This document shows, piece by piece, positions 38,365-48,634 of a stretch of DNA of 53,327 nt. The position numbers and the translations under genes were made by a program. The stretch's first letter is position 1; each line of letters starts with the position of its first letter. This DNA comes from Planctomycetaceae bacterium. Its GTDB lineage: Bacteria > Planctomycetota > Planctomycetia > Pirellulales > Pirellulaceae. Location: NCBI GenBank assembly GCA_002709045.1, contig PAPJ01000047.1:1-53327 (forward strand), read 5' to 3'. Below the pieces are notes generated by a model. That model saw only the letters and a program-made list of their open reading frames with translations. It did no database searches and was not told where the DNA came from.

Positions 38365-39579
38365 TTATTTAATTGTGATACCGCTTCTGAGAATACCAAA
38401 AAGCTTTTCCGACATGCGGTGAGTGGAGGGAACCGTTTGACGCATAAACACCATACTCACTCCGGCATCGGGAATCACGCGAAATTCAGTATTTGCATAG
38501 CCGCCCCAACCATATTGTCCCAGCGGTTTTTTTGCTCCCGCAAGCTCTGCTGTCTCAACAGCGAAGCCTAATCCAAAAGACCTGCCACCACCGGGTACCA
38601 CTTGATTCTTGAACATCTCTTTCAACGTCTCTTTTCTTAAAACACGAATGCCGTCGAGTTGCCCCCAACCAGCCAACATCTGCGAAAACTGACTATAGTC
38701 TCCGATTGTACTAACTAACCCGCCGCCACCACTGTGGAACTCAAAACCATCGCGGTAACTACTTTCACTCCACTTATCAATAATCACCTGGCGATCACCC
38801 TCCCAGGTGTGGCACGAAACAAATCGGTCGAGCTTATTTTTAGGGATATCAAAAAACGTATCTTTCATTTTCAGTGGTTTGAAAACGGATCGCTTCATAT
38901 ATTTCTCGAGAGATTCACCTGACCAGATTTCAATTAAGGCGCCAAGAATATCTACATTCAGACCATAGGTCCATCGCTCACCGGGTTGATGCTGGAGAGG
39001 AATTTGAGCCAATTGATCGGCTGCCTCACGAATAGACATCTTAGGAGGGTACATCCCACTATGTGTATAGAAGACCCCCCGAGAACGATATTCCCTGCCG
39101 AATGGGGTGCCCGCAGCCGGGCTGTAGCTGTAGCCCGATGTGTGAGCCAGTAAATCCCGGACAGTCAAAGGGCGTTTCGGTGCCGTACGCGTCATTTTAT
39201 CTTTAACAACGACTCCAACTTTGACATGCTTAAAAGACGGAATGTAACTAGCGACTGGATCATCTAATTTGAACTTACCCTGTTCCCACAACGTCATTGC
39301 AACAACAGAAGTGATCGGCTTGGTCATCGAGTAGATTCTTAAGAGGGAATCTGCTTTGAATTTCAATTTATCTTCCAAATCGTGGTAGCCCTGAACATCC
39401 AGAAGCACCTGCCTGCCATCAACATGAACGAGGATCATTCCCCCTTCAATCTCTCCTGCTTTTGTGGCGCGGGAAATTTCATCTTTAACTTCCTGAATCG
39501 CAATATCACTCAGGGTTGTGCCTGCTTGCACAAAAGTTGGCATAAATACAAACAGTGCCGTTAGTACTATTTTCTTCAT
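38365..39579 (-). CDS. Secreted serine hydrolase, class C beta-lactamase/esterase fold
   Basis: 404 residues with a signal peptide (KIVLTALFVFMPTFVQAG). The SxxK motif is SMTK (Ser84, Lys87). The second motif area reads ERWTYGLNVDILG, so the tyrosine is present but the usual Asn two residues on is not, as in many esterases of this fold. The late segment QYGWGGYANTEFRV replaces the HxG/KTG motif. Carbohydrate or peptide ester hydrolysis is more likely than antibiotic resistance. It stands second in the nine-gene run, 36 bases after the sialidase-like gene. Confidence 0.87.
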   Translation of the reverse strand: MKKIVLTALFVFMPTFVQAGTTLSDIAIQEVKDEISRATKAGEIEGGMILVHVDGRQVLLDVQGYHDLEDKLKFKADSLLRIYSMTKPITSVVAMTLWEQGKFKLDDPVASYIPSFKHVKVGVVVKDKMTRTAPKRPLTVRDLLAHTSGYSYSPAAGTPFGREYRSRGVFYTHSGMYPPKMSIREAADQLAQIPLQHQPGERWTYGLNVDILGALIEIWSGESLEKYMKRSVFKPLKMKDTFFDIPKNKLDRFVSCHTWEGDRQVIIDKWSESSYRDGFEFHSGGGGLVSTIGDYSQFSQMLAGWGQLDGIRVLRKETLKEMFKNQVVPGGGRSFGLGFAVETAELAGAKKPLGQYGWGGYANTEFRVIPDAGVSMVFMRQTVPSTHRMSEKLFGILRSGITIK

Positions 39580-39615
39580 CGAGGCTCATCATTCCGGAAG
39601 ATTTTTAATTATTAG

Positions 39616-40698
39616 TCATTTCAGTTTTTTTGGATCAATCTCAACGTGTTTGACGGTCTGTCGTCGCCAGGTGTAAACAACATGGATTGTGCCTTTGTCA
39701 TCCTGAATCACCGTGGGGTACGAATATTCACTTTTATCACGTTCTAAAGTGAGTACCGGTTTCCAATTCCTCCCATCACTAGAGATTGCAACATTAAGCA
39801 TATTGCGATTTCCAGGGAAAGGAGCACGTCGAGTAGTGTGGTTATATATAAGAATCTGGCGACCATCCTGAAGCGTCGTGGCATCCGTTCCTGCATTAGG
39901 GTTTGGCAGTGAACTTGCCTCCGGCTCGGTCCAGGTCTTTCCTCCGTCCCGGGACCAGCTTTGAACGAGAACGCTCTCCTGAGTTCGACAGAGAACCTGC
40001 ATCGAACCATCTTTATATTGCAGGATACTTGGCTGAATAGCGTTGTATTTTTCACCATCATGAATGGGGCCAATTACTTCCCATGTCTTGCCCCCATCAC
40101 TTGAGCGTTCAAAGTGCACTCGCCAATTGTTGTGTTCGGTACTGGAAGGGCATAGCAGGCTGCCGTCTGACAGTTCAACGGGTGGATTTTTAACGGGCCC
40201 GATCAAATGACCAATCGTTTTGTCTTTTCCAAGTTTATTTGGTTTGCTCCATGTTTTACCACCGTCATTGGACGTCATTTTCATTCCCCACCATGATTGC
40301 GGTGTCGGACCAACTTTATAGAAAAGCACAAGTGGACCGTTGGTTAACTGAAAAAGGACAGGGTTCCAGCAAGGGTAACGTACTTCCTCTGATTCAACGC
40401 CATTGACAATCTCAACCGGTAGCGTCCATTTGCCATCAATCTGTCGCGAAAGCCAGATTCCAACATCCGGGTTTTTTTCATGCGTGCCACCAAACCATGC
40501 TGCCACCAGACCCGTGGAGGTGCTTTCGATGGTGGATGCATGACATTGCGGCGTTTGACGCCCATCAAGAGGGTAAATAAATTCAGTAAAGGTCAGACCG
40601 TTAGTGCCAACTGGTGTTACCTGCTCAAAAACTGACTGACCTGAACAAACGGTTGCTAATGCAAGAAAACAAAACAGAAATATTGAAAATCGAGACAT
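39616..40698 (-). CDS. Secreted sialidase-like (BNR/Asp-box) protein
   Basis: 360 residues. A signal peptide (SRFSIFLFCFLALATVCSGQ) and at least four Asp-boxes (SNDGGKTW, SSDGGKTW, SRDGGKTW and SSDGRNW) mark a sialidase-type propeller. It resembles the protein at 14020 in fold but not closely in sequence. ATG 40698 is used; a GTG 12 bases upstream is possible and neither has a strong ribosome site. It heads the nine-gene minus-strand run. The 96 bases to the divergent membrane protein should hold its promoter, but no consensus was seen. Confidence 0.85.
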   Translation of the reverse strand: MSRFSIFLFCFLALATVCSGQSVFEQVTPVGTNGLTFTEFIYPLDGRQTPQCHASTIESTSTGLVAAWFGGTHEKNPDVGIWLSRQIDGKWTLPVEIVNGVESEEVRYPCWNPVLFQLTNGPLVLFYKVGPTPQSWWGMKMTSNDGGKTWSKPNKLGKDKTIGHLIGPVKNPPVELSDGSLLCPSSTEHNNWRVHFERSSDGGKTWEVIGPIHDGEKYNAIQPSILQYKDGSMQVLCRTQESVLVQSWSRDGGKTWTEPEASSLPNPNAGTDATTLQDGRQILIYNHTTRRAPFPGNRNMLNVAISSDGRNWKPVLTLERDKSEYSYPTVIQDDKGTIHVVYTWRRQTVKHVEIDPKKLK

Positions 40699-40794
40699 TC
40701 GACAAAACACTTTGACAAAGCAAAAAAATAATGGATTAAGACTCTATCTCCATCATAACGCTTTGAAATTGGTTGGTGTGTTATATTGAGTAAC

Positions 40795-41289
40795 ATGGCC
40801 ACTATCATTCCAAAAACAAGTCGACGCTTTGCAAATACACAGTGGAGTTCAGCTCGCCATCAATCCGTTCTTATATTAGCCGGGACCATGCTGATTGGAA
40901 TCATTCTGCAACTGATTCCGGCAATTCAGAGTGTTTTGGCCGGCTGGCAGGCGACAGAAGAGTCTCAACTAAATCGCTGGGTATACTTCATGCTGTTAGC
41001 TGGCATCATGCAAATTGGTCTGCTCGGATATATGTTGTTATTTGTAGACTGGGTTACCTTGTGGGCAGCAACACTAGGGAATCTATTTTTTATAGCCGCT
41101 TATGCTGGTTTATTTGCAATTCTGATATTGTCCAAAGGTCAACATGAAATACTGTCGTATCTACAATTGGACTTAGAGCAAAGCCCAACGGGCAAACAGG
41201 CCATGTGGTGTCTGGTTTGCATGTTTATGCTGATTGCTCAAAGTTTTTTTGCCGGACGTTACGCTCGTCGATGGAAACGCGATAAATAA
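40795..41289 (+). CDS. Multi-span membrane protein of unknown function
   Basis: 164 residues with four likely membrane helices at about residues 26-48, 64-85, 90-110 and 135-154 (for example LAGTMLIGIILQLIPAIQSV and LGNLFFIAAYAGLFAILIL). A basic C-terminus (RYARRWKRDK) suggests a cytoplasmic end. ATG 40795 is chosen over the upstream TTG at 40786; the ribosome site is unclear. It is 3 bases before uppP, so they are probably cotranscribed. No family is recognised. Confidence 0.75.
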   Translation: MATIIPKTSRRFANTQWSSARHQSVLILAGTMLIGIILQLIPAIQSVLAGWQATEESQLNRWVYFMLLAGIMQIGLLGYMLLFVDWVTLWAATLGNLFFIAAYAGLFAILILSKGQHEILSYLQLDLEQSPTGKQAMWCLVCMFMLIAQSFFAGRYARRWKRDK

Positions 41290-41292
41290 GTC

Positions 41293-42099
41293 ATGGAATT
41301 CTGGCAACTTATCCTGTTGGCGATTATTCAGGGAATCACTGAGTTCCTGCCGGTAAGTTCATCCGGTCATCTTGTTGCCTTAGCTACTTTTATCGGAATT
41401 GAAAATTCACAACTGGATGACTTAAACATTGCCTTACACTTTGGCACTCTTTTGGCAATTTGTTGTATCTACTTTCAGCAAATCAAGCAGCTGTTTCACC
41501 GTGACAGACATTTGCTGACTCCATTGGTGGTCGGTTCGATTCCTGCCGGGATAGTTGGTATGGCATTGGTAGTTCTAGATTGGGAGAAGAATCTTTACCA
41601 ACCGGAAATAACGGGAAGCATGCTAATTATCACTGGTTTGATTCTTTGGTTTGGCCGGCCAAAACAACGGATCAATTCTCCGAATGAAGCCCGTGTCTGT
41701 CTCAAGTCGGCATTGGCAATTGGTGTCATGCAGGCATTTGCCATTTTTCCCGGAATTAGCCGAAGCGGAACGACGATCGTTGCTGCAAGACGATTAGGTT
41801 TGCCATCCGAACTTGCTGCAAGATTTTCTTTTTTTCTGGCCATTCCAATAATTACAGCCGCCAGTCTAATAACTCTATATAGGTTATTGGCTCCTTCCGG
41901 CGTAAATCAGACGGAATTAGCGCCTCAACAAAGCACTAGCTTGTACCTATTATTAATAGGAGTGGTTATTTCAGCAGTCGTTGGTTACCTGTCGTTACTT
42001 TGGTTACTGCGGGTATTAGAACGGGGAAATTTTCATCGATTTGCATTTTGGTGTATTCCTTTAGGTGCTATTTTGCTGATATATTCACTCTACGGCTGA
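41293..42099 (+). CDS. uppP: Undecaprenyl-diphosphate phosphatase
   Basis: Recycles undecaprenyl pyrophosphate to the lipid carrier of cell-wall synthesis. The 268 residues contain both family signatures: IQGITEFLPVSSSGH (Gln13, Glu17, His26) and PGISRSGTTI, with eight or so hydrophobic segments. UppP of the BacA type is found in planctomycetes that have peptidoglycan. It follows the small membrane protein by 3 bases and ends only 20 bases before tmRNA, which may share its promoter. Confidence 0.97.
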   Translation: MEFWQLILLAIIQGITEFLPVSSSGHLVALATFIGIENSQLDDLNIALHFGTLLAICCIYFQQIKQLFHRDRHLLTPLVVGSIPAGIVGMALVVLDWEKNLYQPEITGSMLIITGLILWFGRPKQRINSPNEARVCLKSALAIGVMQAFAIFPGISRSGTTIVAARRLGLPSELAARFSFFLAIPIITAASLITLYRLLAPSGVNQTELAPQQSTSLYLLLIGVVISAVVGYLSLLWLLRVLERGNFHRFAFWCIPLGAILLIYSLYG

Positions 42100-42119
42100 T
42101 TTTCAGTCAAACACTACAC

Positions 42120-42478
42120 GGGGGCGAAACTGGATTCGACCGGATAGCCTGAAGTGTAAGTGGCGTACCGAGGTTGGTCAGTTGGCCTCGTTAAAAGCTG
42201 ACCAAATAAATTTAATTGCAGATAATAATCTTGCATTGGCTGCCTAAGTAAAGGTAACCCGGGCTGAAAGGCTTAGCTGGATAGCTTTGACTGCCCGTTG
42301 CAAATCCAGATCGATGACTGTCATACCTGATACGCAGTAATCTAAATTTTGTTTTAGGATCGCGTTTGAACAATCATGTTGAACGGAGTGTTCATTCGTT
42401 AAATTAAAAGTTCAACTACGTACGTAGAAGCTTGCATGGAAATATTGCGGGACGCGGGTTCAATTCCCGCCGCCTCCA
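42120..42478 (+). ncRNA. ssrA: Transfer-messenger RNA
   Basis: tmRNA rescues stalled ribosomes and tags the unfinished protein. The 5' end GGGGGCGAAACTGGATTCGAC and the 3' T-arm and acceptor end (GGGTTCAATTCCC, then CGCCTCC plus A) are classical; the seven acceptor pairs form with one G-U. The tag frame begins at GCT 42197 and reads ADQINLIADNNLALAA, stopping at TAA 42245-42247, so the tag is 16 residues with the usual ALAA end. The CCA is not encoded. The exact resume codon is inferred from the ALAA frame. Confidence 0.96.
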
Positions 42479-42515
42479 CTCACGCCGGAGTTACAATCCG
42501 GCCTACAGTAAAACA

Positions 42516-42551
42516 GGCTCGTCAGTACCAACTGGCGAGCCTTTCTTTTTT
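42516..42551 (+). terminator. Rho-independent terminator of ssrA
   Basis: Arms GGCTCGTCAGT (42516-42526) and ACTGGCGAGCC (42531-42541), 11 pairs including one G-U, with an ACCA loop. A T-rich tail (TTTCTTTTTT) follows. It closes the tmRNA transcript. Confidence 0.9.
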
Positions 42552-42644
42552 ACCGCATGCTGCCCTGTAACGGAAACGATCGCAAAAACAGACGCGAAAT
42601 GAGTTGATTTCGAAGGGGAGTTTTAGGTACAGACCCTGTGGGTG

Positions 42645-42673
42645 TTGACCGAAAATTTTCAAACCGCGATACT
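42645..42673 (+). promoter_or_regulatory. Housekeeping-sigma promoter upstream of the TPP riboswitch
   Basis: TTGACC (42645-42650) and GATACT (42668-42673) are separated by exactly 17 bases. Transcription would begin near 42680, just before the riboswitch aptamer, which makes this one of the few promoters in the window that can be placed. Confidence 0.75.
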
Positions 42674-42683
42674 AGAAGGATAT

Positions 42684-42775
42684 GCGGGGGTGTCCTTTAT
42701 GGACTGAGAGTTTTGGACAGTGTGATTCGGAACAACCCTTCGAACCTGATACGGGTCATACCGACGAAGGGAGCG
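42684..42775 (+). promoter_or_regulatory. TPP (THI-element) riboswitch upstream of thiC
   Basis: The aptamer's conserved parts are all present: GGGGTGTCC, the CTGAGAG loop (42713-42719), ACCCTTCGAACCTGATACGG and the closing GACGAAGGGAG. It binds thiamin pyrophosphate and turns down thiC. Beyond it, GAGAC/GTCTC (42775-42779 with 42793-42797) and ACGGC/GCCGT (42778-42782 with 42807-42811, then TCTTTCTT) are mutually exclusive short pairings that could form the switch; this part is inferred. Confidence 0.93.
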
Positions 42776-42848
42776 AGACGGCAGCAGAAATGGTCTCTCC
42801 GACTTAGCCGTTCTTTCTTCGCCGAGTCTTTTCCCGATTGAAACCTAA

Positions 42849-44966
<2,118 letters not shown>

Positions 44967-45174
44967 TTCTGGCTTGACTTTACAGATTCAATACAACAGA
45001 AGACCAGCATACCGGAAATCAAACGGAAAATAGTCCGGCCTTTATTAATGGATTGGATTCGTATTAAAGGTGAGTATCAAAAGTACCTTACCTAAATTCA
45101 GTGTTTTTGCACCGAAGGCGATTCGGTTAATAGGATTGCAGAGAATAAATTGCCGGCTTTAATTTAAAAACTTA

Positions 45175-45212
45175 AAAGCCCTCCAGACATCTAGCGACAT
45201 CTGAAGGGCTTT
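45175..45212. terminator. Bidirectional terminator between thiC and the EF-hand-like gene
   Basis: Arms AAAGCCCT (45175-45182) and AGGGCTTT (45205-45212), extended inward by CAGA/TCTG. The minus-strand transcript gains a T-rich tail; it lies 19 bases past the EF-hand-like gene's stop. The 208 bases between thiC and this element hold nothing recognisable. Confidence 0.75.
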
Positions 45213-45230
45213 CTCTGAAAATCACTCCGT

Positions 45231-45932
45231 TTATTTTGCTTTCATCGCCAGAGCAATTCTCTCTGCATCAGCTGCGGACAATCCGTTTCGCTCGCACTGT
45301 TCGATCGCGAAAGACCATCGCGGAGTCCCATATGCCCGGGCAAGTTTCATCAGTTTGACACGAATGCTATTCTCCAAAGCGTTATAGAAGCGTGATTGAT
45401 CTTGCACTGAGGCATTGAATAATTCGCTCTTCAAACCTGGTGAATTCATCATGTTTTCAGCCTCACTACGACTGATGCGACCATTGCCATCCAAATCAGC
45501 AATGATGGGATCGGTGTTGGTAACAACAGCAGGTGCTTTCTGCTTCGACTTTGCGGGCTGAGCTTTCATCGCGAGAGCAATTCGCTCAGCATCAGCTGCT
45601 GACAATCCGCTACGTTCACACATTTCAATGGCGAAAGACCAACGAGGTGTCCCGTAAGCCCGGGCAAGCTTCATCAGTTTGACACGAATGCTATTCTCCA
45701 AAGCATTATAGAAGCGTGATTGCTCTTCTACGGAAGCATTGAATAATTCGCTCTTCAAACCTGGTGAATTCATCATATTTTCAGCTTCACTGCGACTGAT
45801 GCGACCATTCCCATCCAGATCAGCAATGATGGGACTGGTATTGTCTAAAGCGATTTGTGCATTCACCGTCAGTGTGCAGGCCATCAATGCAGTAAGAATT
45901 GTAACAGCGGTGATTTTCAGTAGGTATTTCAT
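45231..45932 (-). CDS. Secreted EF-hand-like protein built of two 91-residue tandem repeats
   Basis: 233 residues. A signal peptide (LLKITAVTILTALMACTLTVNA) is followed by two copies of one unit at residues 34-124 and 142-232. Each opens with an EF-hand-type loop, DLDGNGRISRSE, then a helical part (FYNALENSIRVKLMKLARAYG, and ERSGLSAADAERIALAMKA). By hand comparison 87 of 91 residues match between copies. Start ATG 45932 has an AAAGGG site about 8 bases upstream; the longer frame to 46019 lacks one. Calcium binding is inferred from the loop alone, which has no full second hand to pair with. Function unknown. Confidence 0.8.
   Translation of the reverse strand: MKYLLKITAVTILTALMACTLTVNAQIALDNTSPIIADLDGNGRISRSEAENMMNSPGLKSELFNASVEEQSRFYNALENSIRVKLMKLARAYGTPRWSFAIEMCERSGLSAADAERIALAMKAQPAKSKQKAPAVVTNTDPIIADLDGNGRISRSEAENMMNSPGLKSELFNASVQDQSRFYNALENSIRVKLMKLARAYGTPRWSFAIEQCERNGLSAADAERIALAMKAK
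45237..45509 (-). repeat. Second copy of the 273-base internal tandem repeat
   Basis: Encodes residues 142-232 of the EF-hand-like protein. It matches the copy at 45561-45833, with long identical runs between scattered, mostly silent changes, which points to a fairly recent duplication. Confidence 0.85.
45561..45833 (-). repeat. First copy of the 273-base internal tandem repeat
   Basis: Encodes residues 34-124 of the EF-hand-like protein. A short Lys/Ala/Pro linker (45510-45560) separates it from the second copy. Only four amino-acid positions differ by hand count. Confidence 0.85.
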
Positions 45933-46094
45933 TATTTTCCCTTTCAAGAGTAGTGAACCCCTTGAGTATGTTTTTGACTTCACCCATAGAAACGGAAAAG
46001 ACAGGTAAAGCGGACACACAAAAATGTAATTCTTACAATATTTCTGAAAAGACCTGAAAACCGTTGGGAAACGACGATTGTCAGGGCATTACTA

Positions 46095-47177
46095 TCACCT
46101 CTTTTTCCAGGCGGGATAATGCTTTTTAAGGAGATCTCTGGCGTATTCGCCTAACCAGGAATATCCATTCCGACGTTCGTAAGAAATCTCTTCAATCGAG
46201 CGGCGAGGAATACCATCTCGACTACAAAAAATTGGCTGCTGTTCTTTTAGATCGTAAAATCGACCCCACAGTGGCGGAGCATCTACGTCTTTCACCAGCC
46301 TGATATCCGTTCCTTTAGGAGTACCCGGAGCGTCAAATCTTTCAAGCTTTAATCCTGTAAGCTTATTCTCCTGAAACCAACTGACAGCTGATTCTATCGC
46401 TGTAACAATTTCCGGACTCGGGTCGTCTATGGTCATTAAATACTTCACAATCCCAACCGACTCGTGCCCTGATAACGACGGTAGTTCATAGGATCTGGCT
46501 TTGGCCGGCTTCAATGATTCGCGATCATGCTGTGCACACCAAACAGTGAGCTTCCCATCTAATCGCACCTGCGTCTTCAAAATACAGTCCAAGCCAAGCC
46601 GTAATGCCTTCTCACAATCGCCTCGAAAATCACCCGAGACAAAATCAAACTCTTTATCACGCTGCACAATATCGCGAAACAGATCCATCACACCGATCAT
46701 GGCGCCGTCATTATATGTAATGTGCAAATGATAGCTTGAGGTTAGTGGATAATACTGTGGCCAACCACCATTGTCATACTGAGCCTCTATCAAATACCTG
46801 ATACCACGTATGGCAGCAGTTCGATATCTATCATTTCCTGACTGCTTATATGCCGACGCCAAGATACGAATCTCACGATGCGTCGCACCGTTATCGATCG
46901 TCGAATCACGTTGCATTTTAGCTGCCTGAATTTCTTTGCGCCGACTCTCAGATAAACGCTCCTCACGATCATAGTTTTTTGGCCAACCACCTGAACTACG
47001 CTGATACACGAGCACCGTTTCCGCTGTGAGCAACACATCAGCTGCCTGCAGACAAGCAGATGGCAACAAATTCAGACCTATCAGAATCGCAAGATTAAGT
47101 TTAGAGAACACCTGAAACACTCCCAGATAAAACAGTGGCGGAAAATAAAAACGAGTCGCTTGGATGTTTGGTATCAT
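46095..47177 (-). CDS. Pectate lyase (PL10/PelA family)
   Basis: 360 residues. Cleaves polygalacturonate by beta-elimination. The N-terminus is hydrophobic (FYLGVFQVFSKLNLAILIGLN), likely a signal or anchor. Family segments: SGGWPKNYDRE, TIDNGATHREIRILASAYK, AQYDNGGWPQYYPL, ITYNDGAMIGVMDLF, VWCAQHDRESLKPAKARSYE and the late RRNGYSWLGEYA. These (alpha/alpha) barrel motifs match bacterial PL10 enzymes. It is transcribed divergently from the SGNH-DUF1080 gene with 55 bases between starts. Confidence 0.9.
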   Translation of the reverse strand: MIPNIQATRFYFPPLFYLGVFQVFSKLNLAILIGLNLLPSACLQAADVLLTAETVLVYQRSSGGWPKNYDREERLSESRRKEIQAAKMQRDSTIDNGATHREIRILASAYKQSGNDRYRTAAIRGIRYLIEAQYDNGGWPQYYPLTSSYHLHITYNDGAMIGVMDLFRDIVQRDKEFDFVSGDFRGDCEKALRLGLDCILKTQVRLDGKLTVWCAQHDRESLKPAKARSYELPSLSGHESVGIVKYLMTIDDPSPEIVTAIESAVSWFQENKLTGLKLERFDAPGTPKGTDIRLVKDVDAPPLWGRFYDLKEQQPIFCSRDGIPRRSIEEISYERRNGYSWLGEYARDLLKKHYPAWKKR

Positions 47178-47232
47178 AACAACTCAAATATCATTTTGGT
47201 ATTCTACGACAGCCTGAAGGACCGGAGACAAT

Positions 47233-48555
47233 ATGAAACGACTATGCACCATTCTTTGCCTTATCCTGCTTCCCTCACTGTACGCCTCTGGGCAGGAAGG
47301 CAAATATGCCTTGCCCTCAGTGGAGGCTGAAAAAAGTTTACCCGGAGAAGGTAAACTTCGACGCTACAACGGATATGTGGCTACCTGGCAACGCCTTCGC
47401 AGTCAGTGGGCCGGCGAAATTGAAAATGACCAACATGCTGTTGTGTTTCTGGGAGACTCCATTACACAAGGCTGGACGTCCACTTTTCGCGGACACTTTG
47501 ACGGAATAAAACTAGCCAACCGTGGGATTGGTGGTGATACAACACGTGGCATGCTGATTCGCCTTCAGGAGGATGTCATCTCACTGAACCCATCTGCGGT
47601 CGTAATCCTGATGGGAACGAATGACATCGAAGTACAGATTCCACCGGCAATGATTGCTCGAAACTTCGAGGAGATTATCGCAGCACTCAAAGCTCACAAC
47701 AAACAGATGCCCATCGTTCTCTGTCGGATGTTCCCCAGTTCCGCTACGAAAAAACGACCTACTGAAACGATCCAACAGGTAAACCAACTCTTCGACAACA
47801 TTGTCCGCAATGATTCACAAATTACAGTCGTCGATACTTTTAAATTATTTGACGACGGCAATGGAGATGCCATTCCAAAGTACTTCCCCGATCTTCTTCA
47901 CTTAAATGGCGAAGGCTATGCTAAATGGGCAAGTGCTGTGAAACCCATTTTTGCCACACTTGGTTTTTCTGAAATGGAAGCTGACGATTTTAAGCCCGAA
48001 AAAGGTTACAAGAGCCTGTTTAACGGAAAGGACCTTACAGGTTGGGGCTTTCGACCAACGCCGCCTAGAAATCCTCCAAAAAACCCCCGCCCAAATGCCC
48101 CTGTGTTTGCTGTTGTTAAGGAAGCAATTAACTTCGACGGGAAAATTGAAAGTAATGATGGTCGCTATCAGGCTATCAATGGTAGGCTCGTCGTTACCAC
48201 GCCGGCGGAAGGCCGCAGAATTCAGCAGCTCTGGACAACTGCTGAATTTGGAACGGACTTCATACTGAAACTCGAATTCCGCGCCACTCCCAATGCGGAT
48301 AGCGGCGTTTTCATTCGCAAACCACAACTACAATGTCGAGACTATTTGCTAGCCGGACCTTACAACGAACTGAAGAAATACAATCCGCAGGATTGGAATG
48401 AACTAGTCGTGACTGTTAAAGGCGGTATTGCTCATGCCACCTGTAACGGTGAACTTTTAACCGACAACATGCAGGTTCCTGCTACAGGACCGATCGGCCT
48501 GGAAGGTGATCGCGGGCAAATGGAATACCGACGTATCCGTATAAAAATGGACTGA
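47233..48555 (+). CDS. Secreted SGNH hydrolase fused to a DUF1080 (3-keto-disaccharide hydrolase-type) domain
   Basis: 440 residues with a signal peptide (CTILCLILLPSLYASG). The SGNH esterase occupies about 45-245: FLGDSITQGW (Ser76), the Gly of NRGIGGDTT, GTND (Asn130), and DLLHLNGEGY with Asp220 and His223, so the full catalytic set is present. DUF1080 covers about 258-440 (SLFNGKDLTGWGF, FRATPNADSGVFIRKP, LEGDRGQMEYRRIRIK). DUF1080 is a concanavalin-like sandwich that in some members cleaves 3-keto-glycosides. The fusion suggests de-esterification plus glycan binding or cleavage. Confidence 0.93.
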   Translation: MKRLCTILCLILLPSLYASGQEGKYALPSVEAEKSLPGEGKLRRYNGYVATWQRLRSQWAGEIENDQHAVVFLGDSITQGWTSTFRGHFDGIKLANRGIGGDTTRGMLIRLQEDVISLNPSAVVILMGTNDIEVQIPPAMIARNFEEIIAALKAHNKQMPIVLCRMFPSSATKKRPTETIQQVNQLFDNIVRNDSQITVVDTFKLFDDGNGDAIPKYFPDLLHLNGEGYAKWASAVKPIFATLGFSEMEADDFKPEKGYKSLFNGKDLTGWGFRPTPPRNPPKNPRPNAPVFAVVKEAINFDGKIESNDGRYQAINGRLVVTTPAEGRRIQQLWTTAEFGTDFILKLEFRATPNADSGVFIRKPQLQCRDYLLAGPYNELKKYNPQDWNELVVTVKGGIAHATCNGELLTDNMQVPATGPIGLEGDRGQMEYRRIRIKMD

Positions 48556-48578
48556 TCTCTACACGTCAATCCATCAAA

Positions 48579-48614
48579 AAAGGGAATCGGTTCTGGCAAG
48601 AACCGACTCCCTTT
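48579..48614. terminator. Bidirectional hairpin terminator between two DUF1080 genes
   Basis: Arms AAAGGGAATCGGTTCT (48579-48594) and AGAACCGACTCCCTTT (48599-48614) with a 4-base loop and one mismatch. The minus-strand read-out ends in six T residues, so it mainly ends the DUF1080 gene at 48635; it can also end the plus-strand gene at 48555. Confidence 0.9.
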
Positions 48615-48634
48615 CGTTTCTGACGCTTAAAGTT

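Noticed and set aside
38365..39579. Antibiotic-resistance beta-lactamase
   Set aside because: SxxK is present but the YxN and KTG motifs are altered and the context is carbohydrate catabolism; an esterase-type hydrolase is more likely.
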